64,000 bases of DNA, from positions 65,842,170-65,906,169 of the forward strand of contig OY757904.1 in the NCBI GenBank assembly GCA_963585895.1, given 5' to 3'. Of the stretch, positions 11,645-22,335 are shown one piece after another (the first letter of the stretch is position 1; each line of letters opens with the position of its first letter). The position numbers and the translations under genes are program-made. Under the pieces are notes generated by a model. That model had not been told where the DNA came from. It saw only the letters and a program-made list of their open reading frames with translations, and ran no database searches. The DNA comes from Sepioteuthis lessoniana (lineage: Eukaryota > Mollusca > Cephalopoda > Myopsida > Loliginidae).

Positions 11645-13063
11645 CAGCCATTTTAGGTGTTCTTGGTCACGTCTGTGTCAGGCACGCAGAAAATAAACAA
11701 CCCCTGGGTCTGGTAGAGCCACAATATACCACCCAAGATCAAAATGTCCAATCATAATATTACACAACGTGGGACCCAGGCAACAGGCCTGGGTGTCATG
11801 ATCGGCAGGTGCTCTCTTGATAGCCAACATAGAATATCTCAGGAGAACTAGAAAACTACTCGAGACAAAACTCTCCCGCTGAAACCTCATTAAAGGAATA
11901 AATACTTGGACTGTGTCCCACGTTAGATATTCGGGACGCTTCTTCAAGTAGACTAGAGATGACCTTAAACAAATGGATCAAAGAACAATAAAACTAATGA
12001 CCATGAATAAGGCATTACATCCCAGAGACAACGTTGACAGACTATATGTATCTAGAAAAGAGGGAGGAAGAGGACTTGCCAGCATCGAAGACAGCGTGGG
12101 CGCATCGATACAACGGCTTGAAGACTACATAGAAAAACACAAACGAGGACTATTTACAGCCATCAGAAACGATACAGACAACACAATAGACGATAGAATG
12201 ACAAAAACTAGGAAGCAAAAATGGGAGAAAAACAACTCTACGCTTTAAACGACTAATAAAAATGTCACACCAGAAAACCTGGACCTGGCAAAGAAAAGGA
12301 AACCTTAAGAATGAAATGGAACCTCTCCAAATAGCAGCATATGACAACGCCATAAGGACCAATCATATTAAAGCGAGAATAGATAAGACGCAACAAAACA
12401 GTAAATGTAGGCTATGCAGTGACAGAGACAAAACGATCAATCACATAATAAGCGAATGCAGTAAATTAGCACAGAAGGAGTATAAGGCGAGACACGATTG
12501 GGTGATCCACTGGAAGATGTTCAAGGAATCTAAATTTGACCATACTAACCAATGGTATATGCACAACCCAGCACCTGTCCTAGAAAATGACACACAAACT
12601 CCTATGGGACTTTAATATACAAACAGATAACCTAATCCCGGCCAAAGGACCGGGCCTTATAATAATCAACAAAAAAAAAGAGAATTTGCAAAATTGTCGA
12701 CTTTGCTGTCCCGGTGGACCACAGAATAAATCTGAAGGAATGTGAAAAGAAGGATAAGTACGTCAACCTTGCAAGAATATTGAAAAAAAATGTGGAACAT
12801 GAAAGTGACGATTGTACCAATTGTGATTGGTGCTTTTAGCACAACAACTAAAGGATAATTAAAAGGCTGGGAGGACTTGGAAGTTGGCGGACGTATAGAT
12901 ACTATCCATATGACAGCTTTGCTGAGAACGGCCAGAATCCCGAGACGAGTCCTGGAGACTTGAGGAGACTTGCTGTCACTCAAACACCAGTGAAAAACCA
13001 TCAGCTACCTCTGATGTGAAAAACTGTAAAGGAGTAAATTTTAATAATAAGAATAATAATAAT
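11645..13063 (+). pseudogene. Dong/R4-like LINE, 5'-truncated copy 1
   Basis: This is the C-terminal part of a LINE ORF. The frame from 11973 gives the family block HPRDNVDRLYVSRKEGGRG. From 12262 the protein continues to a zinc motif CRLCSDRDKTINHIISEC (C-x2-C-x8-H-x4-C) at 12406-12459. The endonuclease-region remnant ICKIVDFAV lies near 12690. The frame is broken by several shifts and stops. Known: elements of the R2/R4/Dong group carry a C-terminal zinc motif and a restriction-like endonuclease. The copy ends in (TAA)n at 13041-13063. The left boundary is uncertain; clear family protein starts near 11830. Confidence 0.8.
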
Positions 13064-14241
13064 ATCTGGGCATCTTGGAGGCTGACATCATCATGCAAGT
13101 GGAAATGAAAGACAAAATTCAAAAAGAACATCTTAGTAAAACTAGAAAGCTACCAGAGACAAAACCCTCAAGGCGAAACCTTATCATAGGAATAAATACC
13201 TGCGGTATACCACTCGTAAGATATTCCGGGCCCTTTGTCAAGTGGACCAGAGATGAAATTAAACAAATGAACCAAAGAACGAGAAAACTAATGACAATGC
13301 ATAAGGCATTACATCCCAGAGACGATGTTGAAAGTCAATATGTATCAAGAAAAGAGGGAGGAAGAGGACTTGCCAGCATTGAAGACAATAACTAGGAAAC
13401 AAATATGGAAAGGAAAACAACTCTATGGGCGTTTTAAACGACTAATAAAACGACAGAACCTGGACATGGCTGAGCAAAGGAAATTTTATGAGAGAAATAG
13501 AATCTCTCCTAATAGCAGCAAAAATAACGCCGTAAGAACCAATCATATCAAAGCGAGAAAAGATAAGGCACAACGAAATAGCAAATGTAGACTATGCGGT
13601 GACAGAGACGAAACCATCAATCACATAATAAGCGAATGCAGCAAACTAGCGCAGAAAAAATATAAGACTAGACACAACTGGGTTGGCAAGGTGATCCACT
13701 TGGAGATGTGTAAGAAATTTAAACTTTACCACACAAACAAGGGTATATCCACAACCCATCACCTGTCCGAGAATATAACACGCATAAACTCCAATAGGAC
13801 TTTAACATACACAGACCACCTAATCTTGACCGGATGACCAGAACTAATATTAATCAACAAATAAAGAGAACTTGCAAAATTGTCGACTTTGCTGTCTCGG
13901 CTGACCTCAGAATAAAACTGAAAGAATGTGAAAAGAAGGATAAGTACGTGGACCTTGCTTGGAATTGAAACAAACTATGGAACATGAAGGTGACAATTAT
14001 ACCAAACGTGATTGGTGCTTTTGGTACAGTAACTAAATGATTATTAAAAGGTTTGGATGACTTGAGGTTGGAGTACGAGATGGGACCATTCAAACTACAA
14101 AATTATTGAGGACGGCATGACTACTGAGAAGAATCCAGGAGATTTGAGGAGACTCGCTGTAACTAAAACTACAGTGTAAATCCATCAGCTAAAACTCTAT
14201 GTGAAAAACTCTCAAGGAATAAATGGTGATAATAATAATAA
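13064..14241 (+). pseudogene. Dong/R4-like LINE, 5'-truncated copy 2
   Basis: It starts directly after the TAA tail of copy 1. The 13075-13395 frame gives KTRKLPETKPSRRNLIIGIN and HPRDDVESQYVSRKEGGRG, then a frameshift to 13325-13837 with the zinc motif CRLCGDRDETINHIISEC at 13586-13639. The endonuclease-region remnant TCKIVDFAVSADLRIKLKEC lies near 13870-13930. A 3' UTR follows and a (TAA)n tail at about 14227-14241. This is the best-preserved of the four neighbours but is not intact. Confidence 0.85.
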
Positions 14242-15718
14242 ACAGATGAATACAGCGACCAGGAAGAGTAACACAACACAAGGATAATCAAAACAACAAT
14301 AACTCGGAAAGTGTAATGAGAAGTAAAACACCCGTATGCGTATGTCAAGTGACAAACAAGCAAAATCTCATACGAATAAAATTGGTCATAGCTAAGAAAG
14401 GGAACTTTTAATAGAAAAAAACTTCATTTTTCTAATCGTAGTATTGTAGCATATTGACCCTCGACCGAGCCGTCAATCAAGAGAGGCACCTGTGTGATGA
14501 AGCAGAAGAACAGCTAAACAGGCGAATCCGGTCGAAGATATGAGAATATCACCTTGACCTGTGGGCGTGGTTGAATTCGGTGCAGATGCGTACGCCCACA
14601 GGAACCAGGTGGGTGTGAGACAATTATATAACCAGGTGCCACAGACAGTTTGGGTGAGTTGCAGTCAGTTTGAGTTCCTGTTGCAGTTCGAGTCAGTTGG
14701 GGGACAATATGCCAGCGTGAGAATCAGCTTGCAGACTGAGGGCTTGCGATGCTCAGTGACCCACGGTTTAGCAGCCCAGCCAGAATGCGAAAGAAGTGCT
14801 GCTATGTTCAGAAGAACTTTGGGTCAATATGTAGCAGACTGTCTCCGTCTCCAACTCACCTCTCAAACACAACCAACATCAACCATTTCAAGAATAAAGT
14901 GTGAGAGGTATATTTTTATAAAGAAGTGTGTTCGCTCCTTCATTCAAGTTTGTCAGTATTGTTGACTATGTTTCCGCATGTATTATGTATATGTATGTGG
15001 CTATACACCAGTATAAAAGAACACGATAAGGAATATGACAAAGCTAAAATCGAACTTAACATAAGAGAAAATGTAAATTATGTGGTAATAGAGATGAAAT
15101 GATCGATCATAAATAAACGGAAGCAATAAATCGACACAAAGAGAGTATAGGACTAGACATGACTGGGTTGGGAAAGGGGAAATCTGCAAGTTTTTAAAAA
15201 TTTGACCATGCGGACAAGCGGTACATGAAAAACTTGAATCATTCCTCGACAATGATATGAACAAGATTCTCGGGAATTTTGATATACAAACGGATCACCT
15301 CAACCCAGTCAGACGAACAGACCGAGCGATATTTAACAAAAATAGACAACGTGGCGAGCTGTGTACTTTGCCGTCCCTGCAGATCACAAAGTAAAATTCA
15401 AGGAAGGTGAAAAGAGAGATATGTACCTAGGGAACTGATAAAAATATGGAACATGAAAATGACGGTGATACCAATTGTAATCGGTGGGCTCGGTACAGTA
15501 ACCAAAGGATTGTTGAAGGGACTGAAAGAACACGAGGGGAGACCATCCGAGCGCTGTTAAGATCGGCAAGAATACTGAGAAGCGTCATGGAGACTTGAGG
15601 AGACTAGAGGCCACTTAAACTCCAGTGAAAGATCATCAGCTGATGCTTGTGGGAAACTCTCAATAGAGTGAATTAATAATAATAATAATAATAACAATAA
15701 TAATAATTATTATTATTA
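14242..15718 (+). pseudogene. Dong/R4-like LINE, copy 3, split by a solo LTR
   Basis: The first part (14242-14310) matches the linker upstream of the zinc motif (AATACAGCGACCAGGAAGAG). The second part (about 15000-15672) matches from the zinc motif onward; a remnant reading RKCKLCGNRDEMIDHK retains CxxC. Later come TVIPIVIGGLGTVTKGL near 15450-15510 and the 3' UTR. Between them is a solo LTR (14445-14955). It ends in (TAA)n from 15673. Heavily mutated. Confidence 0.7.
14445..14955 (+). mobile_element. Solo LTR, family 1, TSD GTAT
   Basis: The unit begins TGTAGCATATTGACC and ends TTCAAGTTTGTCA (TG...CA), flanked by GTAT at 14441-14444 and 14956-14959. It holds a TATA-like ATTATATAACC near 14623 and AATAAAGTGTG near 14892, plausible promoter and polyadenylation signals. 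It is more GC-rich than its surroundings. A 4-bp TSD is usual for Ty3/gypsy-type elements, but no internal coding region remains. The 134-codon frame 14561-14965 lies inside it and is probably fortuitous. Confidence 0.75.
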
Positions 15719-15746
15719 TTATTATTATCATCATTATTATTATTAC
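15673..15746. repeat. (TAA)n/(TTA)n tract joining two LINE copies
   Basis: (TAA)n runs into (TTA)n, giving a small inverted arrangement, between the 3' end of LINE copy 3 and the start of copy 4. Likely LINE tail plus target repeat. Confidence 0.85.
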
Positions 15747-16729
15747 TGCGACTAGAAACAATACTGGCAATACAAGGATCAGCAGAACAATAATAACAAG
15801 AAAAAATGGGAAGAAAAACAACTGTAAAAATTGAATGGACATTACGAGCGGCAAAAAGGCTCGCAATATCCATACTCATGATAATACTTAGACATGGCAA
15901 AGAAGGGGAAACTGATTCTTTTCGAATAGCAGCATGAAACAACGCCAGAAGATCCAAGTAGGTTAAATTAAAAATAGATACTACGCAACGGAAGAGAAGA
16001 TGTAGGTTATGTGGTTTGAGACGCGAAACGATAAATAACACAATAAGCGAGTGCAGCAGGCTAGCATAAATGGAGAATAAGTGTAAGCATGACTAGATGT
16101 GAAAGGTAATCCACAGGGAATTGCGCCTTTTTGTTTTTGATTTGTTTTATGGCATGTCACCCACGAGGGGTCTTTTAATGCCGGCAGGACAGGGAAATCG
16201 TGCAAAAAACTGATGTTTGACAATACAATCAAACGGTATATTCATAAACCAAAATTTATCCTTGAGGACGGGACGCAAAATATTCTCTGTGGTTTTGACA
16301 AACGGATCAATTAATGGCGGCTAGAAAGTCAGACCTTGTGATAACTATTAAAAAAAGAGCCAACCGTAGAGTGGACTTTGCCCTACCAGCAGACTACAGC
16401 GTGAAAATCAAAGAAAATAAAATAAAACAACATGACAAGTACTTGGATCAAGCAATAGAACATATAAAAGTCAGTGGCATATGAAAGAGATGGTGAAACC
16501 AAATGAAAATGATTCGACAGGAATGGTCTTCAGTAGCTTGGAAAGGGGCAATGAAGAATTGGAAGTCTGAGGACAAACCAAGACCATCCAAACTGCTGCA
16601 TTGTTTAAATAGGCCAGAATACTGGGAAGTGTCCTTAAAACCTAAGGTGACTTGGTCTCACTAGGAAATCAGTGAAGGACTATTTACTCCTGGTGATATG
16701 ATAAGCCCCCAACAATAATAATAATAATT
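15747..16729 (+). pseudogene. Dong/R4-like LINE, 5'-truncated copy 4
   Basis: It opens with CTGCGACTAGAAACAATACT, matching the ATRNNT linker of the family. It passes through a degenerate zinc region (near 16000-16055: ATGTAGGTTATGTGG, AGCGAGTGCAGC) and the endonuclease-region phrase CGTAGAGTGGACTTTGCCCT at about 16365. It ends in a 3' UTR with (AAT)n at 16711-16729. Many stops. Confidence 0.7.
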
Positions 16730-17041
16730 TGAAAACTACAATAAAGAATATTGCTCAATATTGATGGGTTTTAATATTAAGATTTATTTTCATTGTATAA
16801 TTTTGTGTCAGTCACCAAAACAATCATGTTGGAAGAAGCAACATTATTCTATCATTTACTTTCTGTTCCAGTAAACTATTCAGATTTTTTATATCCTGAC
16901 ACAATCTTTAGTTTTTTTATTTGCAAAAATCAGCAATATATTCTGAAAATATATACTGGGACGTAGGAGAAATCGTATATTTTGCTTATATTACCAAATA
17001 TCATCTTCAAATATATCGGAAACGTTTTGCCGCAATTATTA

Positions 17042-17088
<47 letters not shown>

Positions 17089-17685
17089 TGTTGAAAGCTA
17101 TATAATTAAGGAAAAAAATTACGCATAAAAAATAACTGCAGCAAATATATGGTTAACCTCTACACAATTATTTTACATATATTTTGCAAACCAGATTAGG
17201 AATTCAAGATATATCTTGAACAACGAATTTGACTCTACAATATGGAATATATGATTACTTTAGAAACCCAGATATATATTTCAGTCTTTTTTTTTTTGTA
17301 GATTGTAAACACAACAATATACTATTAGGATGTAACTGTTATAATGTGTGAGATTTAGTCTCATAGACAAAAAGAAACTACGAACCATTTGGCCGCAAAA
17401 CCACTGAAATTTATTTCAATAAGTTAAGGACCGTTCTCAAACGGAAACGTGACACCAAATATTGCATCGTTCCGTCGATATAGCTCATCATTTGTGCTTC
17501 CGATAGCGATTAATCAAGTTCGTCATCACATATTTTAGTCTGGTGAGCAGATGCAATCTGAGCTGAAGGCAGAGTGAAACTGAGCTGAGTAATTTCTATG
17601 CATCCTGACGCAAAGATAGTTATTCATTTGACTCCCTATGAGGTCGGTTTAATATGGGGCACCCAGCAGGAAACAAAAATCTCAC
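16730..17685. other. Unassigned DNA with a (TTA)n array and a diverged dispersed repeat
   Basis: (TTA)n lies at about 17034-17090. A stretch at 16765-16915 containing GTTGGAAGAAGCAACATTAT is shared, diverged, with 19065-19205. No gene seen. Confidence 0.5.
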
Positions 17686-17961
17686 CTAATAGTTTATAAA
17701 CTTGCTTAATTTAGTCGGAATTACCTTTAGGGTCACCATAGACACACGGCAATCAATCCATCTTTCACCCATTTTAGACAAGAGTCTAGTGGCAATTGGC
17801 GAACCATCAAGCACACAGTCAATTAATACACCAGGGAAAGAAAACTTCCATGCGTGAGGGTTAAACAACACAATAGTGACTGTTGATATAACATACGGTG
17901 AATGAATCCTGGACACGGCAGTAACAAACACGATGAAAAATAACGAGTAGTAAAATAGCAT
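17686..17961 (-). CDS. Possible first coding exon of a secreted protein (unrecognised)
   Basis: Reading minus from 17961, the frame starts MLFYYSLFFIVFVTAVSRIH, which looks like a cleavable signal peptide (hydrophobic core at residues 2-16). About 57 residues follow with two cysteines (LIDCVLDGSPIA, ERWIDCRVSMVTLK). The start has A at -3 (TTTAAAATG). Just after VTLK, near 17724, the minus strand reads AAG|GTAATT, a good splice-donor match, so coding would end there and the remaining 13 codons would be intron. I do not recognise the family and found no second exon. The 549-bp solo LTR begins 177 bp upstream of the ATG. It may equally be a chance frame. Confidence 0.3.
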   Translation of the reverse strand: MLFYYSLFFIVFVTAVSRIHSPYVISTVTIVLFNPHAWKFSFPGVLIDCVLDGSPIATRLLSKMGERWIDCRVSMVTLKVIPTKLSKFINY

Positions 17962-18137
17962 TTTAAATCCTTTTCCCGATAGTCAATACAGGAAAAGGGA
18001 ACACTAGTTCCTTAATTTGTCTCATGAAAATTGGTTTCATCAAAGTTTCAATTATTTTCTTTGAAAGCCCGTGTTCAACCGCCAAGTATTTTTTATCCTT
18101 CGAATGCCACAAGACCCCGTATAACCAAAATAACTAC

Positions 18138-18686
18138 TGTAACACTATGTAGGTGGTCCGTCAAGCAGACGATCCCTTTGTCTGTTTTGGCGTGAAACCA
18201 AACAAAGGCCTAAGCCCGCAATCTGGACGTGACCGGAAATGGGTAAGAGAACGCGAGAGGAGTTGGACAAAAGAACTCGGAGAAAGCAGTTGGCGAAGGG
18301 TGATACGAGTGGCCAGTCGACACCGGACAGCAGAGAGACCAGTTGGCATGAGTGAGTCAAGTACCAGTGAGGGAAGACCGATCAAGATGGGTTGGCATTC
18401 CTAGTAGCTTTGTAGAAATTTCGCTTGAAATCCACGCTAGCGTTAGTCTACATATGCACAAGGGAATGCAATGTTACATAACTCCTCTGTTGCATTTTGA
18501 GTTAACCCAAGCGTTTGTTCGTTTGTTCTCTTTCCTCCCACCCCCTTGATTGTATTTCTTGTAGCTATGAAGAAATATGCGATACCCCTATCGGAACCAC
18601 TAGTTGATTACCGGCCAAGTAGTGAAATGTTTCGAAGAAGTTGACGTATTCGGGGCGCAGGGGGGGGGCGAGTGGGTATCGTCACA
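18138..18686 (+). mobile_element. Solo LTR, family 2, copy A, TSD CTAC
   Basis: It starts TGTAACACTATGTAGG and ends GTATCGTCACA, flanked by CTAC at 18134-18137 and 18687-18690. It matches in order the reverse complement of the unit at 50768-51453: TCTGTTTTGGCG near the start, CCACGCTAGCGTTAGTC in the middle, and ACCACTAGTTGAT plus GGGGGGG near the end. Short open frames on both strands inside it are not supported as genes. LTR sense is unknown; plus is assigned only to state orientation relative to copy B. Confidence 0.75.
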
Positions 18687-18690
18687 CTAC

Positions 18691-19404
18691 CGCTCATTAT
18701 TTTTCATTTTATCACACCTAGCTTTTGTGGTTATGGAATTTCACCTGTCACCAATAGATTATGCCTCTGAAAATGTTTGATAAATCTGTTATCCTAACTT
18801 ACATGTCTTTGAAGAAATAAACGTTTAATCAATTCCCTCTTGTATGTCCGGTGGCAAAAGCTGTTGGGAGCAGTGCCGCCTTAACTACCGAAACTGCGCT
18901 ATCGCCTCTGGTTAGTGGCTGATCACGAGTATGTATCGCATGTTTTTACATATTATACGATTGAAATATAAAAATATACAAATACTTATCTAAATGCTCC
19001 ACGATTGCAGGAAGTGATATAAGGTCAAAATTTAATGGATGTGAAGTTGGTTTGAATTTTGTGGGTTTTTTTTATTCCTATACTGGTTGCTTAACTGTGA
19101 CACAAGAAAAATTATGTTGAAAGAAGCAACATTATTTTATCATTATTTTTATATTCCATTGAACTTATAACATATTTATATCCAGATGCAACCTTTATAT
19201 TCACAAATATCAATTTCCTCATTAGTAATAGAGAACAAATAAATTCATGCTTTTCTCAAGGGTGTAAAGTTAAATGCAAAAGTGTCCTTCAGAATTTGAA
19301 ATCGGGTCACTGCTTCCATTTCCTCAAACGATAACCAGTACGCTAATGGATAAATATATAAAACAATATAAAAATAATAAATTTAAGATTTACGTTAGAT
19401 TTAG
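18691..19404. other. Unassigned DNA including a diverged dispersed repeat
   Basis: 19065-19205 shares phrases such as GAAAGAAGCAACATTATTTT with 16765-16915. The rest is unrecognised. Confidence 0.45.
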
Positions 19405-19665
19405 GCAACTGGTCCATTGGACAAATGAGTAGAGTATTTGCCAATAGTCCGGGAGAACGGGGTTCAATCCCAGCTCAAGTCATACCAAAGACTCAAAAAA
19501 TGGTACTTGATTGCACCTTACTTTTTACTAAGCATTATAAGGTTAAAGTGGAGCAATTAAGGGAATAGAATAGCACCCTCCCCTACAATTCGATGTTATA
19601 GCTATTGAAAAGGGAGCCTTTAGGTCACCCTCGACTGAGGTCACTAATATTAACTTAATTAGTTT
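19405..19665 (+). repeat. tRNA-headed SINE, second type
   Basis: The A-box-like region GGTCCATTGGACAAATGAGT and a clear B-box-like GGGTTCAATCCCAGCTC (about 19460-19476) head the unit. Its 3' part (AGCACCCTCCCC...CTCGACTGAGGTC) recurs at 21205-21300. This is a different head and tail from the other SINEs in the window. Confidence 0.65.
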
Positions 19666-19828
19666 GAACTACAGATATGACTAACTGCCTATCATAATGT
19701 CTTGAAAATAGAAAGGTATATGGCTAGAAAAAAGCTAATTATATAGATCATAATACACATCCCTAACTTTTGGGCAAAATATCTTGAAGAATATTGCGTT
19801 GCATACACAAATAATTACTCTACTGATT

Positions 19829-19978
19829 ATTTATATATATATATATATATATATATTCATCTAATGTGAAGGACATATAGAAAATCATGCATCAGTCATA
19901 TTTTTATCCACTCAATTGAGATCAAACGTTTTTGCAATCAGAGATAATTTGATGGAACTGAAACCGATGATGCTGAAG

Positions 19979-20027
<49 letters not shown>

Positions 20028-20038
20028 ATCTCTCTCTC

Positions 20039-20072
<34 letters not shown>

Positions 20073-20076
20073 CGTG
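19829..20076. repeat. Microsatellites: (TA)n, then compound (TC)n(TA)n(TG)n
   Basis: (TA)n at 19829-19856 and a compound TC, TA, TG array at 19979-20076. Ser-Leu and Tyr-Ile runs in the frame 19916-20191 come from it. Confidence 0.95.
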
Positions 20077-20854
20077 TGTTCATTGCACAGATAAGGATCG
20101 ATCATCACAAACATTTTACCAACCTTATATTATCAGAAATTATGATAAAATAAACAGTAGTATTATGCTAATATTGCTTTGGACTATCTAAAATCGTACG
20201 TGAAATAGATAGGACTTCGGCATCCACGTCTATAAAATTCTGTTTACTCAGCATTGCCCTAAAATTCGTTACTTGAAAGTTTGAGCGGAAAATTGAATAT
20301 GATTATCTGATTCAATGCCAAGATAAATAAAATGATGTATTTCGATTTGATCCAGAGAAAAAAAAAATCGGACACACAATCTATTTTATAAGATTTCATT
20401 TTCTCCTGCTCTTGTTTTAATGACACAACAAAATTCTCGATTTAATGATATGCACCCAAATCTATTCAATTTCCCCTTCAACCACAATCACCACCGCCCA
20501 CAGCAAACGCAACATCCGACGCAGCTCTACATTTAGAATAGTCTGTAGATTTTATTCCCTGTTGCCAATCGTTAGCCGACACTCATCTCTGTCTATCCGG
20601 TTTTATAGCCTGTAACACATTACTTTTACCATAAAACCTCCGGGAGCCAGAATTGTTAGATTGAGCCACGCTTTCCTTTTTACCTCTGGAGATATCGTGC
20701 CAATGAATGAATCGTAAAAAGGTGCTTTCTTTGTCATGTTCGGCTTCCTCTTCATATTTCTTTCGATTATCTATTCAAATAAAGTTCAAGTAAATGTGAG
20801 CATAAGAAAGAGTAGGTTTGCTTGCGTTTTATATTTCTTTTAAAAATACTTTAA
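20077..20854. other. Unassigned DNA
   Basis: No gene, RNA or recognised repeat. Confidence 0.4.
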
Positions 20855-20954
20855 TTGATTCAAGCGTCCACTATGCAAGAGCTTTGCTTCGGAATCGGTA
20901 TCTATTGATTCAAGGGTCCACTATGCAAGAGCTTTGCTTCGGAATCGGTATCTA
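20855..20954 (+). repeat. 50-bp tandem duplication
   Basis: The 50-nt unit starting TTGATTCAAG occurs twice in a row with one visible difference (CAAGCGTCC versus CAAGGGTCC). The near identity points to a recent duplication. Confidence 0.9.
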
Positions 20955-21165
20955 TGGATTGGAAAACACGTCTACTTACATATCGTATGTTTATCTTTTA
21001 TATTCATGTACAAGTCGAAACATGAGGATTGAAATTTGAGAGCAGAAATCAAAAGTTCAGCTGAACAGAACATGAGAAAATATATATTCTCTATCAAAGA
21101 TGCACGTACAACAGAGAGTTGTTGGTCAATTAAAAGTTAGGTAAATTCAGTATAATCTGTTTGTT

Positions 21166-21167
<2 letters not shown>

Positions 21168-21203
<36 letters not shown>

Positions 21204-21300
21204 CTTTCCAGGAAAAGCTGTAGCGCCCTCCCCTTCACCTTGGTGTAGTAGCTATCGAAAATGGAACCTTCGGGTAACCTTCGACTAAGGTCGCCAATTT
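21168..21300 (+). repeat. (TA)n array followed by 3' part of second-type SINE
   Basis: (TA)n at 21168-21197. 21205-21300 contains GTAGCGCCCTCCCCTTCACC and CCTTCGACTAAGGTCGCCAA, matching the 3' end of the SINE at 19405-19665. The 5' part of the SINE is missing. Confidence 0.7.
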
Positions 21301-21308
21301 TTTTTTAT

Positions 21309-22335
21309 ATATACGAAATGCGTCTGAAAAGTAACAGGATAAGTCTCGACGAACAAATGATGTCATTTATGAACAACAAACTTTTTTTTTTCTTTCAAAG
21401 AATCTCACCTCTACTGTAATGCATTTCCCAATCCTCGTTCCTGTTTCTATTTACTTCTGGAAGGATTCTTCTGGGATACCCCTCAGCTTAGGCGTTTGAC
21501 CCTATTGATGACTTGTATGAATTTAGTACTAGTCCTCTTGAGCTTTATAAGAAGAAAAACGTCACACGAAGTGAGATCACGTCAATTTGAACGTCTTTCC
21601 TGTACGGTTATGTTCCTCTAGGATGGGAACTGCTGAGTGCTCAGGGCATTGTGAATATGAGCATTGCCTAGATGAAGTTGATACAATTTTTCCTGACACA
21701 ACTTTCATCGCTTCTCGTGCACTGAACAGAGCATACGCAGCAAGATCTCATTGGAGATATGATGAATGATCACTTGGTGTGTGACAAAACAAACTGTGGA
21801 CGATGCCTCTCACAAACAAACCTTGATCAACATGACTTTCACTTTTGACTTTGTTTTCCTTTCTTCGGTGTCGGTGACGTCTGAGACTTCCACAGATTTC
21901 TATAGTGTTTGGTTTCTAGGTCATACTAAAAAAAAAACATCTCATCCCCAGTGATGGTCTACGAAGCAAGTCTAGTTCAGTTTTAAGACGTGATATCCTA
22001 ACTACAGTCGGCTTTTTTTTTCTGATCATCATTCAGCAGCTTTTGTACCATTTGTACGTAGACATTCCGCATGCCCAAATCTTCTAAACACTGCCGTTTT
22101 CCACGTCTAGCTTATTTCGAATTTGTCAAGGTGACAACCAACCGTCGATAAATTCATCCTGCCTTTCCCTATTGACGCTGAACTAAGTCGAGGACTTCCA
22201 CATGAGTTGTCTTCTTTCACCTCCCTACGCTTTCTTTGAACCTCTAATGTTCCTGGAAAGCATGAGTGAGAAACACGGTGCTATCTCAATACCGTTGCGA
22301 AAGCATTCTGCATGCTTGCGAGGCAGTTATTTTAA
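21309..22335 (-). pseudogene. Mariner-like transposase pseudogene
   Basis: On the minus strand, decayed pieces of mariner transposase appear in order: a region near 22100-22000 with GMRNVYVQMVQKLLNDDQK, then ITGDEM near 21945 (the first catalytic aspartate lies in the usual TxDE context), then a KVKSESHVDQGLFVRGIVHS stretch near 21860-21800, and AREAMKVVSGK near 21720. Every segment is separated by stops or shifts. A terminal-repeat-like end, TGCGTCTGAAAAGTAACAGG, lies at about 21317. The other end is not clear. Non-functional. Confidence 0.65.

Noticed and set aside
14561..14965. 134-residue open frame
   Set aside because: It lies almost entirely inside a solo LTR with clear ends and a TSD; no domain recognised.
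17034..17090. Further Dong-like LINE at a (TTA)n array
   Set aside because: Neither flank shows the LINE 3' UTR or coding blocks; it looks like an empty array.
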